DNA from: SZUA-430 sp040080835
GTDB lineage: Bacteria; Pseudomonadota; Alphaproteobacteria; Micropepsales; Micropepsaceae
Direction of reading: 5' to 3'
Length of the DNA stretch: 64,000 nt
Assembly (NCBI GenBank): GCA_040080835.1
Contig: JBEBHP010000004.1
Coordinates: 124,001 to 188,000, forward strand
In this document: positions 1 through 9,028 of the stretch, in pieces
How the letters are laid out: each line of letters opens with the position of its first letter
How positions within the stretch are numbered: the first letter of the stretch is position 1
Notes under the pieces: model-generated
Database searches by the model: none
Told to the model about the DNA's origin: nothing
What the model saw: only the letters and a program-made list of their open reading frames with translations
Translations under genes and position numbers: made by a program

Positions 1-162
1 AACTCGGCGTCACCTGAGATGCTCGCGGACTATGCAACGAAGCTTGTGGTGTTGTCCGTGATCGAGCACGAACTGACAGGCAGCCAGTCAGTGGCGCAGC
101 CCATTCTCGCCATTCGTTTGAACAAGGGGCAGGCGGAGTGGATTCGCCACAACATGGGTTGA
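1..162 (+). CDS. Partial CDS, C-terminal end of unknown protein
   Basis: The first reading frame is open from base 1 and ends at a TGA at 160-162, giving the last 53 residues of a protein that starts outside the window. The tail reads ...AIRLNKGQAEWIRHNMG. I recognise no domain. Only four bases separate its stop from the next ATG (167), so the two are probably co-transcribed. That spacing and the absence of a better frame are the only reasons to call it real. Confidence 0.5.
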   Translation, partial: NSASPEMLADYATKLVVLSVIEHELTGSQSVAQPILAIRLNKGQAEWIRHNMG

Positions 163-166
163 ACCG

Positions 167-616
167 ATGAAACGCAAGGACAAAGGGCCGAAGCCCGTTG
201 CAAGCATCGTGAATTCGCTGCTCGAGGATGCGCGCAAGTCGCGCTCTGATGGGCCTTCGTCGCCGCTCTATGGTGCGCGTGCGCAGCTGTCGACGACGCT
301 GAACCAGGCCGGGACCTTGCTTGCAAAGCTTGACCGGGATGTGCCGCCGGCGCCGCGTTCGTCGCTGTTGCAGACCGTGCTGGGAATTTCCGCGGCGAAA
401 CCCGTGGTGAAAAAGAGGTCGTGGTTTTTTGCCAGTGCCGAACCGCTGGGAAGCCTGAACGCGCGCAAGATTGAACAGCTGCTGAAGGCTGCATCGAAAG
501 ATGGCAAGAGGTTGATGCTGGACACGCCGCCTGCGGTGCGCGGTGCGGACGCGGAAGATGTGCACTGCGTGCTGCCCGAAGGTGCCGCTGATCCGGTGTG
601 CGAGCCGAGGAAGTAA
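167..616 (+). CDS. Hypothetical basic protein, 149 aa
   Basis: A small soluble, lysine/arginine-rich protein with no signal peptide or membrane segment and no family I recognise. The N-terminus (MKRKDKGPKP) is strongly basic and the rest is alanine/serine rich with a few short helical stretches. The start lies four bases after the upstream stop, which suggests an operon. A long frame on the opposite strand (30-635) overlaps it completely. It has a low-complexity Ser/Ala/His/Arg-rich translation typical of an antisense shadow, so the plus-strand reading is preferred. Function unknown. Confidence 0.5.
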   Translation: MKRKDKGPKPVASIVNSLLEDARKSRSDGPSSPLYGARAQLSTTLNQAGTLLAKLDRDVPPAPRSSLLQTVLGISAAKPVVKKRSWFFASAEPLGSLNARKIEQLLKAASKDGKRLMLDTPPAVRGADAEDVHCVLPEGAADPVCEPRK

Positions 617-823
617 TCCCAACACTTTGTGTCATCCTGCTTGCAATGCGGCACGTAGCGGTGCAGTGCGTTCAGGATGACAAGACTTTGGGGGTGCTAA
701 AAGGCGCGGCGCAAATGCTAGCTGCGTCAATTTGTTCTCTTTTTGTTTTCGGCGCTTTCGGCTCTATTCGGCGCTTCAGATGGATAGTGTAGGAATCTGT
801 GCCGGGATGCCGCGGTGAGGAAA

Positions 824-1582
824 TTATTCCCGCAGGGCATGCAGCGCGAGACCGGCGTCGATCAGGTTTTGCCAGATCTCCTCGGCTGAATTGGCAAAGC
901 TGAACAGCTCGAGATCTTTCGGTTCTATCGCGTGCTCGTCGATCATCGCCTGGAAGTTGATCACGCGTGTCCAGTAGTCCCTGTCAAAAAGGACAACGGG
1001 AATTTTGCTGACTTTGCCGGTTTGCAGAAGCGTCAGGATTTCAAACAGCTCGTCCAGCGTTCCGAAGCCTCCTGGAAATACCACCAGGCCGTTGGCGCGC
1101 ATCGCAAGATGCATCTTGCGCATCGCAAAATAGTGGAACTGGAACGTCAGTTCCGGTGTCGAAAAGGTGTTGGGTTCCTGCTCGTGCGGAAGGCGGATAT
1201 TGAAGCCGATCGACAGCGCGCCTGCATCTGCGGCGCCCCGGTTAGCGGCTTCCATGATGCCTGGGCCGCCTCCAGTTGCTATGACGTTGTCGTGCACGCC
1301 ATTGTTCTTGACCAGCGACCCGCCGCGCTCGGATGCAATGCGTCCGAAGGCGCGCGCCTCCTGGTAACGGCGTGAATCAGGGTTTGTGCGGGCCGAGCCA
1401 AATACGACGATGGTCGAGCGAATGCCGGCGGAACGCAGGTACTCTTCAGCCTTTTCGTATTCCAGCAGGAAGCGGACGCCCCGCATGGAATCACCGAGCA
1501 GGAAGTGCTCGTCGATTGCGGGGAGCCGGTAGCTCGGGGACAGCAAGGCCTTGCGGGAGCCTGTGGATTTCTTTTTGGACAT
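824..1582 (-). CDS. LOG family protein (TIGR00730-type Rossmann fold)
   Basis: A cytosolic protein of the LOG family, often mis-annotated as lysine decarboxylase. Characterised members are cytokinin riboside 5'-monophosphate phosphoribohydrolases or nucleotide 5'-monophosphate nucleosidases. The two family signatures are present: GGGPGIMEA near residues 104-112 and PGGFGTLDE near 170-178. Together they form the nucleotide-binding and catalytic site. The start at 1582 (MSKKKSTG) is chosen because longer frames would run into the divergent gene at 1686 and add a non-conserved leader. The resulting 252 aa fits the longer family type with an N-terminal extension. The exact substrate cannot be read from sequence. 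Confidence 0.88.
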   Translation of the reverse strand: MSKKKSTGSRKALLSPSYRLPAIDEHFLLGDSMRGVRFLLEYEKAEEYLRSAGIRSTIVVFGSARTNPDSRRYQEARAFGRIASERGGSLVKNNGVHDNVIATGGGPGIMEAANRGAADAGALSIGFNIRLPHEQEPNTFSTPELTFQFHYFAMRKMHLAMRANGLVVFPGGFGTLDELFEILTLLQTGKVSKIPVVLFDRDYWTRVINFQAMIDEHAIEPKDLELFSFANSAEEIWQNLIDAGLALHALRE

Positions 1583-1685
1583 GATCGGGATGGTCTTTTG
1601 TGAGCAGAAAATTGCGTATTTGTCGAAACCACGCGGTGAGCAACGGCTTGTGGGCCGGTCTTTATGAGGGGTTATACTGCACGGT

Positions 1686-2510
1686 ATGGAAACTGCAGCA
1701 ATCATCATTGTCCTGGTATCGGCCGCGGTCGCTGCCGGCGCCGGACTGGCAAGTGCCTGGGTATTCAGTCGGTATCGCGGGCTGACCTATCCGCTGTACT
1801 GGTTTGCCATCGCGGGTGCTGTTCTGGGGGCACTGGTTTCCTTCATGATCATTGCGGACTGGCCAATTCGGCTGTTCCGTTCGGGCGAGCAGGTGCAGAT
1901 CGAACTGGTAACACCGTACATGGCAGCCCTCAGGGCACATGAGCCGCAACTCTATGAGCGTGTCCTCACGCTTGCGGATCGTGACCAGCAGGACGGGCGC
2001 AGTGCTGACGAAATTCGAACCAACGCCATGACGCAGGTGCTGTCATACGTCGCTGACAAGGTGCCACAACTGCCAGATGACGTGGTCTACGAATTCTATT
2101 CGTTCTCGCGTGACGAACTTGCATATCTGGCGCAAGCCAACGAGTTTGAAGTCTGCGCCGACATTTCGCTGGGGCGCATTCGCGGAGATATCGATAGCAA
2201 ACTCAGTAGTGAACTGGTTGACCGATATCACACGATCGTCGTGCGCATCATAGGTACGACTGCCAATCCAAATGCGGCCCGCCTTGCATCCGAGCCGTTT
2301 TCGGTGATGGCTTCGCAGGCATTTGCGATCGCTTCACAGAATACCGGCATTGCACCGAACGAGATTGACACGCTGCTGGCCGGGCAGGGTGAACCGCAAA
2401 AAGTCTGCAAACTGATGAAGAATTTTTTCGACGCGATGCTGGCACAACCTGTCGAGGCGGCGGGGCCGGCATTGAGGGCGCTGGCCTCGGGCGAGACTTC
2501 CACTCGCTGA
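1686..2510 (+). CDS. Hypothetical two-span membrane protein, 274 aa
   Basis: Two hydrophobic segments (about residues 5-27 and 36-58) are followed by a roughly 210-residue hydrophilic, mainly helical domain with two cysteines (near FEVCADI and QKVCKLM). No family recognised. The topology suggests an inner-membrane anchor with a soluble C-terminal domain. It is divergent from the LOG gene (about 100 bases between starts) and convergent with the autotransporter. A strong hairpin follows 34 bases after its stop. Function unknown. Confidence 0.7.
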   Translation: METAAIIIVLVSAAVAAGAGLASAWVFSRYRGLTYPLYWFAIAGAVLGALVSFMIIADWPIRLFRSGEQVQIELVTPYMAALRAHEPQLYERVLTLADRDQQDGRSADEIRTNAMTQVLSYVADKVPQLPDDVVYEFYSFSRDELAYLAQANEFEVCADISLGRIRGDIDSKLSSELVDRYHTIVVRIIGTTANPNAARLASEPFSVMASQAFAIASQNTGIAPNEIDTLLAGQGEPQKVCKLMKNFFDAMLAQPVEAAGPALRALASGETSTR

Positions 2511-2543
2511 GAAGTGTCGGGTCAAGAGCCGGAAGACAAAAAG

Positions 2544-2569
2544 AAACGGGGCCACGCTGGGCCCCGTTT
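2544..2569. terminator. Bidirectional rho-independent-type terminator
   Basis: A perfect 10-bp inverted repeat (AAACGGGGCC, 6-base loop, GGCCCCGTTT) lies between the convergent ends of the genes at 1686-2510 and 2594-4786. Read on the minus strand the stem is followed by TTTCTTTTTG, a good U-tract, so it should terminate the autotransporter transcript. On the plus strand the tail is weak in T beyond the stem. Confidence 0.85.
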
Positions 2570-2593
2570 GCTGATTAGAAGTTTTGCCTTCAA

Positions 2594-4786
2594 CTACCAG
2601 TACATTTTCAGGCCGACGCCTGCCTTGTAGCCGCTGACGTCGACCGACAGGCTTTCGTGATAGCCGGCGTCGATGTAAAGCGCGAAGTTCTGGTCAAGAT
2701 AGGCCTGGAGGCCACCATCGACCGAGAGAAGCTGGCCATTAGCGTCCTGGGAAACCGTGACGCCATTCTTGCTGACACTGTTGATGCCATCCGACAGCAC
2801 GTCGGAGAAGGAGACTGCCGCCCATGGACGAACCGACCCGCCATTTGCAACACCGTCGATGCGCACGGAGCCCTTTGCTTCGACGAGGCCGGTCTGCTGG
2901 TCAACTGTTACGCCGAGGCAGGAGTCACTGCAGTTGGTGCCGTCATAGCTGATGCCGCCCATCAGCTTGACCGCGAGAGCATCGAGGTCAAGTGCCACGC
3001 CGGTTTGTGCGGTTGCCAGGAAGCCGGCCGTTGAACCAATGATCGGGTACAGCAGCTTTCCATCATAGGTGTAGTCCATGGCGTTGTAGCCAGCAGACAG
3101 GTTGATGAAAAGTGCGCTTGATGTGTATGACGCGAACACTTCAGCCGCGCGTCCCGTGCCGGTAAACTTTCCATTGCCGGCCGGCGTCGTTATGTGACCG
3201 TCGGTGTCACCGAAGCCGCCCGATACGCCGCCGAACCAGCCGCCACCCATGCGCCAGTCCATGCCGCCCGTGGTACAGTTGAAGTTCACGTCTGACTCAA
3301 CGCCTGTGTCAGCACCAAAGTTCGAACTTCCCTGGCGGTATCCAATCCAGGCGCGGCCATAAGTTGCGCCCTTCGGGCTGTCCGGAACGCGCTGGTCGTC
3401 GTGATAACAGTTGCGGACCAGAGACTGGCCAGCGGAGAGAAGCGCTGGCTGGGCGACGAGTTCATCGCGGGCCGCGGACTGGAGGAAGTACCCGTCATCC
3501 GTACCCGAGTAATTGGCGACATGCTTGAGCAGGTACTGGTAGGCACCGGCATTCATGGCGGAGCCTTGATTAAAGTTGGTGGCTGAACTTGCGCCCGTCA
3601 CGCGAATCACCTGGATGCCATTTCCCGTCGTGGGTGCGCCGGTGGCGGCCGAATTGAATGATGCGAGGGAGAACATCGTCGGGTTCGTCCCAAGGATGTC
3701 GCCGTTGATGGTCAGAAAGTCGTGTGTGGTGCCAGGCGTTCCGTTGATCTCAGTAACCGGGTTGTACACAGCAGTCGCCGCGTCAATGTCGATGAAAAAG
3801 CCGACATAGGCGTTGGAACCGGTTGCGGTGTAGTTGCCGTTGATGGTGATCGCGCCCATTTCCTGGCCAGGGTTGTCTATACTACTCACGGGATCAGGGG
3901 CCGTGTTGCCGGGCTGCAAGCCGCCGTTGCTGCTTACGTCGCCGGTGATGGTCGCGTTGCCGGTCAGGCGGCTCAGCGCGCTCGTGGTTGTGATCGTGAC
4001 CGGGCCGTTGATCGAGTAGGCGGTCTCGCCGCTAAGCGTTCCGCCAGTGATCGCGACCCCGGAAGCGTTGTCGATGGCGCCGGAGTGGCCGATCTCCAAA
4101 ATGCCAGCAGCCACGGTAAGCGGACCCGTGAACGAATTGTCGCTGTTGAGCTCCATGGTGCCGCCACCGATCTTGGTGAGGCCGCCCGATCCCGCGATGA
4201 TGCCTGTGAACACGGTGCTGTTGCCATTGCCGCCGGTGGTCAGCACTGGTGATCCGGCGACAAAAACGACGTCTCCCGCACCGGCCAAACTGCCAATCGC
4301 TTCGCTTTCCCACAAATCAATGGTGCCGCCTGCGTTCACAGTCACTGCGCTGGAATCTCCGATTGTGTCATTGGTCGTTGCCGTGGACCCAAAATTCAGG
4401 TCCAGCACACCGTCAATCGTCCAGCTCAGATTTCGGACCAAATCTGAATCTGTGTCGACAATTAGAACAGTGTTTCCCGCTGCCACAATGGCGTTCTCAA
4501 AAGCGATGAAGTGAGCGCCAGCCTGGGTCGTAAACAATGAAGAGTCGAGATTCAGCGGTGTTCCTTGAAAATCGAGTGTGTCGGTACCGCTTTGGCCATC
4601 GTGAATATCGGCGACGTTGCCAAGATTGATCACGCAGGTGTCGTCTCCCGCGGTGGTCGCACAGGAAGCTGCGTTCGCCGGAGCGCTCAAGCCGATGAGC
4701 AAACTAGTGGACGCTGCGGCCAGAAACGCCGTGCGCAAACGCGAATAGGACACGAAAGAAACGGCTCGCGGAGGCGCGATCGTCAT
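2594..4786 (-). CDS. Autotransporter with C-terminal outer-membrane beta-barrel, 730 aa
   Basis: A type V secreted surface protein. After a Sec signal peptide (hydrophobic stretch about residues 18-38, cleavage probably after ANA), the passenger is Gly/Thr/Asn/Ser rich. It contains the autotransporter-associated beta-strand pattern (GSGGLTKIGGGTMEL, then NSFTGPLTV around residues 195-225), typical of a right-handed beta helix. Roughly the last 280 residues form the translocator barrel and end in ...GVGLKMYW, with the terminal aromatic residue used for BAM recognition. An isolated single gene with a terminator downstream. No catalytic motif is seen in the passenger, so adhesion or another surface role is only an inference. 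Confidence 0.9.
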   Translation of the reverse strand: MTIAPPRAVSFVSYSRLRTAFLAAASTSLLIGLSAPANAASCATTAGDDTCVINLGNVADIHDGQSGTDTLDFQGTPLNLDSSLFTTQAGAHFIAFENAIVAAGNTVLIVDTDSDLVRNLSWTIDGVLDLNFGSTATTNDTIGDSSAVTVNAGGTIDLWESEAIGSLAGAGDVVFVAGSPVLTTGGNGNSTVFTGIIAGSGGLTKIGGGTMELNSDNSFTGPLTVAAGILEIGHSGAIDNASGVAITGGTLSGETAYSINGPVTITTTSALSRLTGNATITGDVSSNGGLQPGNTAPDPVSSIDNPGQEMGAITINGNYTATGSNAYVGFFIDIDAATAVYNPVTEINGTPGTTHDFLTINGDILGTNPTMFSLASFNSAATGAPTTGNGIQVIRVTGASSATNFNQGSAMNAGAYQYLLKHVANYSGTDDGYFLQSAARDELVAQPALLSAGQSLVRNCYHDDQRVPDSPKGATYGRAWIGYRQGSSNFGADTGVESDVNFNCTTGGMDWRMGGGWFGGVSGGFGDTDGHITTPAGNGKFTGTGRAAEVFASYTSSALFINLSAGYNAMDYTYDGKLLYPIIGSTAGFLATAQTGVALDLDALAVKLMGGISYDGTNCSDSCLGVTVDQQTGLVEAKGSVRIDGVANGGSVRPWAAVSFSDVLSDGINSVSKNGVTVSQDANGQLLSVDGGLQAYLDQNFALYIDAGYHESLSVDVSGYKAGVGLKMYW

Positions 4787-5031
4787 ACCCAGAAACTCCC
4801 CAAAAAACGCGTTATTCCACCGGTCGAGGCTTTGCCTCTAAGTCTTGGTGAAATAAGACGAAATTCGGTACGCAGCGTCAACGTAAAGCGCTGCTGATAG
4901 CTAACACTGCCGGGTGATTCTCGGCCTCTGTCGCAAGAAGGCTTCACGCCATCTATAGTGGGCGTTCGTCGGTCAACCACAATTTCGATGCTTAACGCTC
5001 AGAAATGGCTGAGCCAACGCGCGTTCGGTGT

Positions 5032-5814
5032 CTAGAGTCCGAATGTCTGGCGGACGGCGTCGTAGTTGGAGACCTCGTAAACGTGGCCGCGGTGGATCGC
5101 AAATTTCCAGGTCAGCCGATCAGAGTTTGCAAGGTCTTCGGGTGTCGTTGAAAGGATCTCGACGGGTTCTGAATGCGGAGAAAGCCCGGGCTTGAACATC
5201 ACCTGGCTGATCGCTTCGCGGGGCAGCTGCCTGGCCTGAATGAGGCGGGAGATTGCGCTTACGAAGCCGTATTGGACGAAGCCCGAGCATACAAATCGTG
5301 CAGGCGGCTGGCGCCGCCACAATGCGCGGCGTTTTACGGACGCGAGATCCGGGTCGTGAAGTTCCGGCCGACCCATGCGGATCACCCGTTTGAGAAATCC
5401 CAGCACGGTCCAATAGTCGTAGTTGGCCTTGATGTAGTTCAGCATGTGCCCCCGAATGGATCGCTGCACGTCGATCGTCATCCATGGCTGTTCGCAGCGC
5501 TTGATCGCAAGGTCATAAACCAGCGAAAGGTCGCGCGCGTAGTGCCTGAGGTCAGTAATATCGACGCCATCCACCGATGCTTCGATAAGAAACGTCCTTT
5601 CGAAGCCATCCTCGGTGCTGGGCACCGAGAATACGAGGGCGGCATGGCTGAATTCCGATTTGGTCCACCATCGCACTGCCCACGAATAGATCGATGCCTT
5701 GCCCTTGAGCAGCACGACATCGCCGCGTTGCAGGTATTGCTGTGCGTGGGTCAGAAAATGCCTCACGGACATTGGAAAATGCCCGACATGCAAAGGCCTG
5801 GGAGGTGTGCTCAT
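5032..5814 (-). CDS. Permuted NlpC/P60 (YiiX-like) papain-fold hydrolase, 260 aa
   Basis: It resembles the YiiX/YebB-type permuted NlpC/P60 group of cysteine amidases and acyltransferases. The motif order is permuted: an N-terminal GD(V)V segment (residues 31-34), then the His of SEFSHAAL (H57), an acidic residue in LIEAS (E78), and only later the Cys of FVCSGFV (C176). That His-before-Cys order defines the permuted clan. No signal peptide is evident. The start codon overlaps the stop of the upstream small membrane protein (ATGA at 5811-5814), making this the last gene of the DUF4153 operon. The substrate could be a lipid or an amide bond and is not determinable here. Confidence 0.75.
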   Translation of the reverse strand: MSTPPRPLHVGHFPMSVRHFLTHAQQYLQRGDVVLLKGKASIYSWAVRWWTKSEFSHAALVFSVPSTEDGFERTFLIEASVDGVDITDLRHYARDLSLVYDLAIKRCEQPWMTIDVQRSIRGHMLNYIKANYDYWTVLGFLKRVIRMGRPELHDPDLASVKRRALWRRQPPARFVCSGFVQYGFVSAISRLIQARQLPREAISQVMFKPGLSPHSEPVEILSTTPEDLANSDRLTWKFAIHRGHVYEVSNYDAVRQTFGL

Positions 5815-6053
5815 TCCTTGCGCAGAAGCCTTCGTCCATAACCGATGAGGAGGAGCGCGAGAATAATCACCGGTGACAACAGGGCAACGCCTTCAACAAG
5901 GTCCTCAAGCGGCGGCATCGATGAAGTAAAGGATTCCCTGAAGCCGACGGCGATTGTGACAAAGGCGCCAAGGCCGATCAGCATGAGGGTACCGACCACG
6001 ACAAGCACTACGCCCGTGGTCTTGCTGGAATGACGGGGTGTTGTGTTCGCCAT
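5811..6053 (-). CDS. Small two-span membrane protein, 80 aa (most diverged of the array)
   Basis: Two hydrophobic helices (about residues 13-35 and 53-73) are separated by a short polar loop, ending in the basic tail GYGRRLLRKE. It keeps the layout of the three upstream small proteins: hydrophilic N-terminus, TM1, 15-20-residue loop, TM2, Arg/Lys tail. It lacks their RFF and GLC motifs. It overlaps the next gene by ATGA and its own start overlaps the previous stop by one base, so translation is tightly coupled. No known family. Confidence 0.75.
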   Translation of the reverse strand: MANTTPRHSSKTTGVVLVVVGTLMLIGLGAFVTIAVGFRESFTSSMPPLEDLVEGVALLSPVIILALLLIGYGRRLLRKE

Positions 6054-6295
6054 TATTTTGCAAGTCCTCTTCCAACGACGAGCAGTGCGTAGCCGGCAGC
6101 GGCCCCGCCGCCGCTCAATCCCAATACCAGCAGCAGCGTGCCAATTGATTCTGCGGTGAATTCACCGGATTCGAACATCATTGCAATCATCCAGAAGCCG
6201 CAGAGACCGCAAAACGCAATCCACAGCGCAGACATTACGATGAGGACAAGGCCAAAGAATCGTTGCACGGGACGAGAAGTGTTTGGTTCAGTCAT
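6053..6295 (-). CDS. Small two-span membrane protein, 80 aa (paralogue array)
   Basis: It has the pattern PVQRFFGLVLIVMSALWI..GLCGFWM in TM1, then a loop with acidic residues, then a Gly-rich TM2 ending YALLVVGRGLAK. The block RFFG-x5-6-G/S-x-L/M-x5-GLC is shared with the genes at 6292-6543 and 6545-6748, so the three are clearly paralogues. One-base and four-base overlaps with the neighbours show a translationally coupled operon. Probably a membrane protein; no function known to me. Confidence 0.78.
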   Translation of the reverse strand: MTEPNTSRPVQRFFGLVLIVMSALWIAFCGLCGFWMIAMMFESGEFTAESIGTLLLVLGLSGGGAAAGYALLVVGRGLAK

Positions 6296-6543
6296 TTCAA
6301 AGGCCTGAGCGATTTTCCGACAACGTATACCACGAACCCAAGTCCAAGCGAAAAGCCGCCGATTGCGAGAATCATCGGCATTGCGTCGACCAAGTCGCGG
6401 GGAGCGGCATTCTCAGAAAGCAAGTGTCCAAGCATCCACGCGCTGCAAAGGCCGGATGCCGACATCCAGAGAACTCCCAGCACAATCAGCGCGGTCGCAA
6501 AGAAGCGGCGCACAGGGCTGTCATCGGACGAGTGCTCCGGCAT
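6292..6543 (-). CDS. Small two-span membrane protein, 83 aa (paralogue array)
   Basis: A close relative of its two neighbours: PVRRFFATALIVLGVLWM, then SGLCSAWML in TM1, a loop of about 15 residues, and a second helix ending in VVYVVGKSLRPLK. The C-terminal YxVGxxLRP motif is shared with the next upstream paralogue. The stop overlaps the following start (ATGA, 6292-6295), and one base separates it from the preceding gene. An inner-membrane location is inferred from the helices. Confidence 0.78.
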   Translation of the reverse strand: MPEHSSDDSPVRRFFATALIVLGVLWMSASGLCSAWMLGHLLSENAAPRDLVDAMPMILAIGGFSLGLGFVVYVVGKSLRPLK

Positions 6544-6544
6544 T

Positions 6545-6748
6545 TCACTTCGGCCTCAGCCAGCGTCCGACGGCATAGATCACGGCGCCGGTAACAACAG
6601 AGGGCACGCCAACAATCACGACGGCGCTCAAATCGGATTGTTGCCCGTTTTGCAGAAAAGAAATTGCAAAGAGGGCAGAGCACAAGCCGCTCAAAACGAT
6701 GCACATCGTACCGATTGTCATCAACAGGAGGCCGAAGAAACGTGTCAT
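6545..6748 (-). CDS. Small two-span membrane protein, 67 aa (paralogue array)
   Basis: The shortest member of the array. It starts directly at the conserved block (MTRFFGLLLMTIGTMCI, then SGLCSALF) and ends IYAVGRWLRPK. It lies 18 bases downstream of the DUF4153 gene on the same strand, so the whole set probably depends on the promoter upstream of 8545. It appears to be the product of local tandem duplication. Confidence 0.76.
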   Translation of the reverse strand: MTRFFGLLLMTIGTMCIVLSGLCSALFAISFLQNGQQSDLSAVVIVGVPSVVTGAVIYAVGRWLRPK

Positions 6749-6766
6749 GATCAGTGTTGATCTGCT

Positions 6767-8545
6767 TCAGTGTTGAACGGGCGTCGCGATTTTTGGCGGG
6801 CAGTTTTCAGTCAAGCGATATCGGTGTCCTTTAACTTCCAGCTCGTTCATTTCAGACGGCGCAATCTGGAACTGCCCTGCCGAGAAATTGGGCGGCGTAT
6901 CCAATCCGCATTCGCCCAGGTTGAAGGCTCCCAGCGTCTCCCAGCGACTGGCGGCATTTCGAAACACCTGGATGCGATACAGATTTGTTCGAAGCAGGAT
7001 CTCTTGCTGATTGTCGCGGTCAATGTCGGCGAATGTGGCCTCACAGGGTTGGTTTGGCGCAGCATTGCGGACGCACTCTGCCGGCGAGTTCGCGATGTTG
7101 GTCCAGTCCTGCGTGAGGAAGCTTTCCGGCAGCATGGCGCCGGCCGGGAAGACTCTGATCTTTGCTCTCAGATCTGCAGGCGAAATTGCCGGAGGTGTGT
7201 TGGTCGGCTGGCCCTGTGCGATTCTGGACGAGCGGTGTAGCGCGTCGCTGGCCTTCTGGGCAATTTGTATCGCGCGGGGTGAAGATCGGTCCTTTGCGAG
7301 AGCGTTCAATGCTTCCCGTCCGTACTGTGAAGCGTCAAAACGCAAGAAGTCGAAATCGAATTTGTCGACCGGGATCAGCCCCGCCCGCAGTCTCCACACC
7401 TGGTCCTGAACTGCCAGACGCGCCGGATCGGCGATCGGGGTGAGAAGGGACATGATGATGAACACGGCAAGCATTGCGGCGATGACGTTGGTAACCTCCA
7501 GCGGCCTCATCCATTTGCCCGGCCACAACGCGGCAAATGCATAGCCGAAGGAATAGATGGCACCGAGTGCGATGACGGCAAGGCCGATGACGCGCTCGGG
7601 GGTCAGGCCGTATTGCTCGACCCTGAGCCAAACGGAGTAAAAGGCAATGACTGTAATGGGTACCAGCGCAATTGCGGCAATGCGCGCCGACAACCTCAGC
7701 ACGAATGGTCGCGAATGGCCCTCGCTTCCATCCTGGTACGTTGCATTGATCAGCGTGATAAGCGCCGCTCCTGAAACGACAAGGATTGCGGTTGCGCTGC
7801 CGGTTTTCCATAGCGGCGTCAGACCGACGAAGGCCAGACTTGAAAGAAATGCAGTGACAAACAAGGTCATGACGGGCAAGAGCCAGCCGAGCAACAGCAG
7901 CGCAATGGTCCGCGCCCCTGTCACGAGTGAAATTCGTTCGTCAGTGATCTGGACAGCGAGTGCGAAAACGACAGTGGATGCGATGAACGCGAATGGCGCT
8001 TTCTCGATTACCTCACGCACGAAGCTGATGTTGATCAGTTCGAAAAGGCTGGCGCCAAGAAACAGAAGCAGCCAGAACACGCCAAGGAAGGCGAGGGAGA
8101 GTGCGAGCTGGATGCCGTTGCGCCAGCCGGTCTCAAAGTATGTCGCATATCGAGCGAACAACCGGCCGTCGGCATTGGATGCTGCAAGCAAGTGGTGCCC
8201 GACGAAGACGGCGCAAGCGAGTGGAAACACGAGCCAGGTGTGCTCGAAGCGGTCAACGCCCGGTTCGCGCCAACCCGCGTGATAAGCCGTTGCAACTGCG
8301 ACGATGGCGACAGTCAATGACCAGGCAACAAGCGTCGTGCTGCGCATTGATGCAATGCCAGCCAGCAGCACTGGCGGCACCAGCAGCGAGATCAGGACCA
8401 GCGACGTGTAGGTCCAGTTGTTGATGAACGGTGCGGTGCCGTGCTGGCTGATGTCGGTGAGGACATATAGTGCAGCGCCCTGCAGCAAACCGACAGTAAA
8501 GCGGGCCGCGAGCGTGCGGGATGAGTCGGCTGCTTCGACGGTCAT
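6767..8545 (-). CDS. DUF4153-type polytopic membrane protein, 592 aa
   Basis: About 400 N-terminal residues are almost continuous transmembrane helices (10-12 predicted by eye). They are followed by a soluble periplasmic or cytosolic region with a Tyr/Gly-rich segment (FDASQYGREALNAL) and a C-terminal domain of about 130 residues. The layout and the LLFLGASLFELI-like segment match DUF4153 proteins, which have no established biochemical role. It is the first gene of the minus-strand operon that runs through the four small membrane proteins to the NlpC/P60-like hydrolase at 5032. Confidence 0.8.
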   Translation of the reverse strand: MTVEAADSSRTLAARFTVGLLQGAALYVLTDISQHGTAPFINNWTYTSLVLISLLVPPVLLAGIASMRSTTLVAWSLTVAIVAVATAYHAGWREPGVDRFEHTWLVFPLACAVFVGHHLLAASNADGRLFARYATYFETGWRNGIQLALSLAFLGVFWLLLFLGASLFELINISFVREVIEKAPFAFIASTVVFALAVQITDERISLVTGARTIALLLLGWLLPVMTLFVTAFLSSLAFVGLTPLWKTGSATAILVVSGAALITLINATYQDGSEGHSRPFVLRLSARIAAIALVPITVIAFYSVWLRVEQYGLTPERVIGLAVIALGAIYSFGYAFAALWPGKWMRPLEVTNVIAAMLAVFIIMSLLTPIADPARLAVQDQVWRLRAGLIPVDKFDFDFLRFDASQYGREALNALAKDRSSPRAIQIAQKASDALHRSSRIAQGQPTNTPPAISPADLRAKIRVFPAGAMLPESFLTQDWTNIANSPAECVRNAAPNQPCEATFADIDRDNQQEILLRTNLYRIQVFRNAASRWETLGAFNLGECGLDTPPNFSAGQFQIAPSEMNELEVKGHRYRLTENCPPKIATPVQH

Positions 8546-9028
8546 GGGTGTGGTCCGGGGTTCGTGTTGTGTTGCAGCCTATCAAAGGGGCATGGCCGCC
8601 GTCTGTGCGTCAGCCGTCACAAAACATTGCTTCTGCCAGTTTGCCGCCGCTGCCTGCAAGCCTGATGCAAGGAATTTGAGGATGACTGCCAACGCTGCAG
8701 CAAACGTGAGCTTTGTGCCGCCGGCCTACTATCCAACCGGTCCAGATCCTTCGCCAGGTTCGAGGTGATGGCTGCCGTGGCGACACTTGTGCGCGGCGCT
8801 TCGTTCGATCCGCCTCCGATCGAAAGCGTTTGGCCGATTGCGACGTTCAGCATACGTCCTCGAGGGGGGATGCAGATGCGGGTTAGGGTGGGATGACGCT
8901 TCTTGTCTCTGTCACCCGGGGATTTGAAACTCAAAGCGCTCTAAGGACTCGAAGATTCGGCGCGAACCGTTTGGTCGTTCGGGTACCTGCGTCCTTCGCT
9001 TTGTTTGCCACGGACATGACGCATGAAT
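8546..9028. other. Intergenic stretch without a supported gene
   Basis: This stretch of 483 bases holds the presumed promoter of the DUF4153 operon on its left side. A minus-strand frame at 8617-8934 has no family resemblance and a Ser/Arg/Gln-rich tail. I treat it as spurious or decayed. The right end abuts the truncated radical SAM fragment, so this may be the left flank of the insertion described below. Confidence 0.5.

Noticed and set aside
30..635. Long minus-strand open frame over the hypothetical gene at 167-616
   Set aside because: The translation is Ser/Ala/His/Arg rich with no family resemblance, and it opposes an operon-spaced plus-strand gene.
3722..4252. Plus-strand frame opposite the autotransporter passenger
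   Set aside because: It lies wholly within the convincing autotransporter gene, and its Val/Arg/Gly/Asp-rich translation reflects the repeat composition on the other strand.
5173..5841. Plus-strand frame of 222 codons
   Set aside because: It is antisense to the NlpC/P60-like gene, whose family motifs are clear, and shows no domain.
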